Assembly (NCBI RefSeq): GCF_938030755.1
Contig: NZ_CALHIF010000005.1
Coordinates: 1 to 16,187 of the forward strand
Source of the DNA: an uncultured Granulicatella sp.
GTDB lineage: Bacteria > Bacillota > Bacilli > Lactobacillales > Aerococcaceae
Direction of reading: 5' to 3'
Length of the DNA stretch: 16,187 nucleotides
Part shown: positions 13,666 to 16,187 of the stretch, in pieces
Numbering within the stretch: the stretch's first letter is position 1
How the letters are laid out: each line of letters begins with the position of its first letter
Made by a program: the position numbers and the translations under genes
Notes under the pieces: model-generated
The model's input: the letters and a program-made list of their open reading frames with translations, nothing else
What the model was told of the DNA's origin: nothing
Databases searched by the model: none

Positions 13666-15093
13666 ATGGATGCAAAAAAAGTAGCAAGTGAAATTTTAAG
13701 TAAAGTCGGACAGAAGGAGAATGTGGTTAGCAATGCAACGTGTATGACACGTTTACGTCTGACAGTAGCAGATACATCAAAAGTGGATATAGCTGGATTA
13801 AAAGATGTAGATTCAGTATTAGGAGTTGTTGAACGTGAACAAGGTGTTCAAATCGTTTTAGGACCAGGTAAAGTGACTGAAGTAGGTCGTGAATTTGCTG
13901 AATTGACAGGAATTGATTTAGGTAGTGTGGATGAAATTAATGCAGCAGATTTAGCGAAGGAAAACAAAAAAGAAAATAAGGCCGCACATAGGGGCCCTAT
14001 TCAACGATTCTTGGAACATATTGCTAATATTTTCGTACCATTATTACCAGGGATTATTGCTGCTGGGTTAATTAATGGTATTTCAAATGTTATTAACGTA
14101 ACTACACACAATGCTTATAACTTTGAATGGTGGTACCAAGCCATTCGTACAATGGGTTGGGGACTATTTACGTTCTTACCTTTATATGTAGGGTATAATG
14201 CCGCTCGTGAATTCAAAGGAACTCCAATTCTTGGGGCAATTGCAGGGAGTATGTCTCTAGGGATTTCAACCATGCCACTTCTATTGAAATCAGATGCTGG
14301 CCAAGTATTAATGCCGTTTACAGGTAAAGCATTTAATCCAGGTGCTGGTGGTCTATTAGCTGCATTAATGATGGGGATTTTGGTAGCTTATTTAGAACGT
14401 GCCGTTGATAAAGTAATACCACAAATGTTGAAAACATTCTTAACACCATTATTAACACTAATCATTGGTGCATTCTTATCAGTATTAATCATCCAACCTG
14501 CTGGTGCTGCGTTAACTCAGGGTATTTACACAGTATTAAACTTCGTATATGAACAATTAGGAGTCCTTGGTGGGTACATCTTAGCTGCTGGATTCTTGCC
14601 AATCGTATCTGTTGGTCTACACCAAGCATTAACTCCAATCCATGTTCTATTAAACGATCCAAACGGACCAAGTGCTGGTATCAACTATCTATTACCAATC
14701 TTAATGATGGCCGGCGGTGGTCAAGTCGGTGCAGGTTTAGCATTATACTTGAAGACTAAGAACAAAAAATTAAAACAATTAACAAGAGACTCATTACCAG
14801 TTGGAATCTTAGGTATTGGGGAACCGATGATGTACGCTGTAACCCTTCCTTTAGGGAAACCCTTTTTAACAGCCTGCTTAGGATCTGGTGTCGGTGGTGT
14901 ATTAGCAGTTCTATTCCACTTAGGTACGGTATCTCAAGGGGTTTCAGGGTTATTCGGTGCTTTAATCATGGTGCCGGGAACTCAAGCACTCTTCTTAACG
15001 GCGATGGTGGGAGCTTACATCGGTGGATTTGTCATCACATGGTTCTTCGGTGTAGATGAAGATCGTATTAACGAAGTATATGGAAACAAATAG
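13666..15093 (+). CDS. murP: PTS MurNAc-specific EIIBC, glucose family
   Basis: This 475-aa fused permease has an N-terminal IIB domain (about 1-90) with the phosphocysteine motif NATCMTRLRL (Cys26), then a Lys/Glu/Asn-rich linker (about 95-110), and a IIC domain (about 112-470) with around ten membrane segments and the GIGEP motif at 383-387. There is no IIA domain, as in E. coli MurP, so phosphate must come from a glucose-type EIIA encoded elsewhere. The name rests on context: it sits between murQ2 and mupG2 and is linked to murR2. Related EIIBCs transport sucrose or trehalose, but the neighbours argue for MurNAc or MurNAc-GlcNAc, phosphorylated at O6 during uptake. Its 3' end overlaps the mupG2 start. 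Confidence 0.9.
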   Translation: MDAKKVASEILSKVGQKENVVSNATCMTRLRLTVADTSKVDIAGLKDVDSVLGVVEREQGVQIVLGPGKVTEVGREFAELTGIDLGSVDEINAADLAKENKKENKAAHRGPIQRFLEHIANIFVPLLPGIIAAGLINGISNVINVTTHNAYNFEWWYQAIRTMGWGLFTFLPLYVGYNAAREFKGTPILGAIAGSMSLGISTMPLLLKSDAGQVLMPFTGKAFNPGAGGLLAALMMGILVAYLERAVDKVIPQMLKTFLTPLLTLIIGAFLSVLIIQPAGAALTQGIYTVLNFVYEQLGVLGGYILAAGFLPIVSVGLHQALTPIHVLLNDPNGPSAGINYLLPILMMAGGGQVGAGLALYLKTKNKKLKQLTRDSLPVGILGIGEPMMYAVTLPLGKPFLTACLGSGVGGVLAVLFHLGTVSQGVSGLFGALIMVPGTQALFLTAMVGAYIGGFVITWFFGVDEDRINEVYGNK

Positions 15094-16111
15094 AGCAAAC
15101 ATTTCTTTTGGGCGCTCCATTTATATCAATCTTGGTGAACAAGTCGTTACACAAGTATTAGAAGAAATGAAAGCCGCGCGTCAAACCGTGGCTTTCACTT
15201 CTTTTCAGTTACCAGAACATCCGCTAGAAATAGCAGATATGACACGTCTAGTGGAACTTGCTCGTTCATATGAAGTGGATTTAATCCCAGACATCGCCCA
15301 TAAAGATCTTACAAAAGAAAATATTGCGGCTCTGAAAAATGCAGAGCTTTCGTACTTACGTCTGGACGAATTTGGGGACGAAGCGTTTATCGAACGTTGT
15401 GGCAAGGCGTTTACGCTTGTAGTAAATGCTTCAACGTTTACAAATCGAGAATACCAATTGTTGGAGCGACTAGGATTTGCTAAGCAAATCATTGCTTGCC
15501 ACAATTATTATCCCAAAGTATATTCAGGAATTTCGCTTGAGAAATTCACGGCGATTAACCAAAAATTGCAGGCGCTTGGGGTCAAAGTGCTCGCGTTTAT
15601 TCCAGGAGACGAACCTTTAAGAGCTCCGCTTCATGAAGGATTGCCTACTGTGGAAACACATCGTACTTTGGATACGCGTCTTGCCATTTGTGAACTCATT
15701 CGTGCGCATACGGATATGATTTTGGTTGGTGATACATTTATTCAGGAGTCAACACAAAAAGTCATGAAGGAATTCCAAGAAGGATTTGTGTCATTAAAGG
15801 CACAAGTGCCAGTTGAACTAACAGGGAAAGTGCTTCATGACCGTATTGATGCGAGTGATTTTGTTTACCGCGTACTCGGTACTCGCGGATGGGCTTTGCT
15901 TGACGGAGAAGTTTCTACAACAACTCGAACCATTGGAGAAATCAATCAAGCGAATGCGGGTTACGGACGTTACCAAGGAGAAATAGAAATTACTAAAGAA
16001 AATTTGCCATCAGATGCGCGTCAAAACGTTATCGGTCATTTGCTACCATCTGAGATTTCTGTATTTAAAGCTTTGCCTGAAGAAATTGGCATTCGATTAG
16101 AAGTAGAATAA
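15080..16111 (+). CDS. mupG: 6-phospho-N-acetylmuramidase, GH170/DUF871 (module 2)
   Basis: This 343-aa DUF871/GH170 protein should hydrolyse MurNAc-6P-GlcNAc imported by MurP. Family landmarks align with the first copy: GRSIY at the N-terminus (the first copy has GVSIY), the ACHNYYPKVYSGIS motif, HEGLPTVETHRTLDTR, and a C-terminal cyclophilin-like domain (about the last 110 residues). An in-frame ATG at 15056 exists, but I prefer 15080: it gives an N-terminus close to that of the paralogue and overlaps murP by only 14 nt. Neither start has a strong ribosome binding site (only GAAG before 15080), which suggests translation coupled to murP termination. murQ2-murP-mupG2 reproduces the S. aureus MupG-MurQ-MurP gene set. 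No terminator is visible in the 22 nt between its stop and the insertion sequence. Confidence 0.87.
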   Translation: METNRANISFGRSIYINLGEQVVTQVLEEMKAARQTVAFTSFQLPEHPLEIADMTRLVELARSYEVDLIPDIAHKDLTKENIAALKNAELSYLRLDEFGDEAFIERCGKAFTLVVNASTFTNREYQLLERLGFAKQIIACHNYYPKVYSGISLEKFTAINQKLQALGVKVLAFIPGDEPLRAPLHEGLPTVETHRTLDTRLAICELIRAHTDMILVGDTFIQESTQKVMKEFQEGFVSLKAQVPVELTGKVLHDRIDASDFVYRVLGTRGWALLDGEVSTTTRTIGEINQANAGYGRYQGEIEITKENLPSDARQNVIGHLLPSEISVFKALPEEIGIRLEVE

Positions 16112-16133
16112 TAAAATAGCATCCATCCTACAT

Positions 16134-16187
16134 TGTACTGACCCCAAAAAGTTAGACAATTAATTTAAGCAAAGGATTTAGTTCTGT
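16134..16187 (-). mobile_element. IS3-family (IS150-like) insertion sequence, right end only
   Basis: The stretch starting TGTACTGACCCC and running to about 16158 (AAAAAGTTAGACA) is a terminal inverted repeat I recognise as typical of IS150-group IS3 elements in Gram-positive cocci. The codons just inside read as a transposase C-terminus on the minus strand, so this is the right end and the element extends beyond the window. CAT at 16131-16133 could be part of a target duplication, but the other end is not visible. Confidence 0.75.
16165..16187 (-). CDS. IS3-family transposase OrfB, last codons only (partial)
   Basis: Read on the minus strand from the window edge, the last codons are R-T-K-S-F-A followed by TAA (complement of 16165-16167). 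This matches the usual YRTKS-type C-terminus of IS150-group OrfB integrases, and the stop lies just inside the terminal repeat, as expected. The catalytic DDE domain is outside the window, so activity cannot be judged. The fragment is short, and the call depends on the adjoining inverted repeat. Confidence 0.6.

Noticed and set aside
1..16187. CRISPR arrays, tRNA or rRNA genes, riboswitches, toxin-antitoxin or phage genes
   Set aside because: I looked and saw no regularly spaced repeats, no tRNA or rRNA-like sequence, no known riboswitch core in the leaders, and no defence-type proteins.

Overview
The window reads as a low-GC Gram-positive chromosome (AT-rich, strong AGGAGG-type ribosome binding sites, RpiR regulators, PTS transporters, CcpA-type cre-like sites), most likely a member of the Lactobacillales. 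A Carnobacteriaceae/Granulicatella-like host is only a guess. From about 1.9 kb to 16.1 kb the window is devoted to salvage of peptidoglycan (murein) amino sugars.

Layout. (1) 2-1806: two housekeeping-type genes, a 5'-truncated NADP-dependent MDR oxidoreductase and an alpha/beta hydrolase, closed by a hairpin terminator at 1819-1853. (2) 1917-10850: module 1. A MurR-type RpiR regulator (minus strand) is divergent from a plus-strand operon: murQ1 (MurNAc-6P etherase), a lactose/cellobiose-family PTS split into IIA, IIB and IIC with an unrecognised 120-aa three-helix membrane protein between IIA and IIB, a GH170/DUF871 6-phospho-N-acetylmuramidase (mupG-like), a GH1 6-phospho-beta-glycosidase, a second type of RpiR regulator, and anmK (anhydro-MurNAc kinase). 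A perfect 23-bp hairpin at 10853-10902 ends the operon from both sides. (3) 10905-16111: module 2. A minus-strand murR2-kinase pair (BadF/BadG-type, MurK/NagK-like) is divergent from murQ2, murP (glucose-family EIIBC) and a second mupG. (4) 16134-16187: the right end of an IS3-family insertion sequence running off the window, with the last codons of its transposase on the minus strand.

How the genes fit together (inference). Module 2 matches the known MurP-MupG-MurQ route: MurP imports MurNAc or MurNAc-GlcNAc as the 6-phosphate, MupG splits off GlcNAc, MurQ removes lactate to give GlcNAc-6P, and the kinase phosphorylates the freed GlcNAc (or free MurNAc). Module 1 reuses MurQ and MupG but pairs them with a different PTS class, a GH1 enzyme and AnmK. 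This suggests uptake of a different disaccharide, for example one with a GlcNAc or glucose non-reducing end, or an anhydro-MurNAc product. All branches converge on MurNAc-6P and MurQ. nagA, nagB and a glucose-type EIIA are not in the window and must be elsewhere.

Regulation. The two murR-murQ divergons are paralogous. The two MurR proteins are near-identical in the DNA-binding domain, and the motif GAAA-N5-TTTCCAA sits 17 nt upstream of each murR start and 4 nt from a TATAAT -10 box on the minus strand. cre-like sites lie at or near both murQ promoters, so catabolite repression plus MurNAc-6P induction is the likely scheme.
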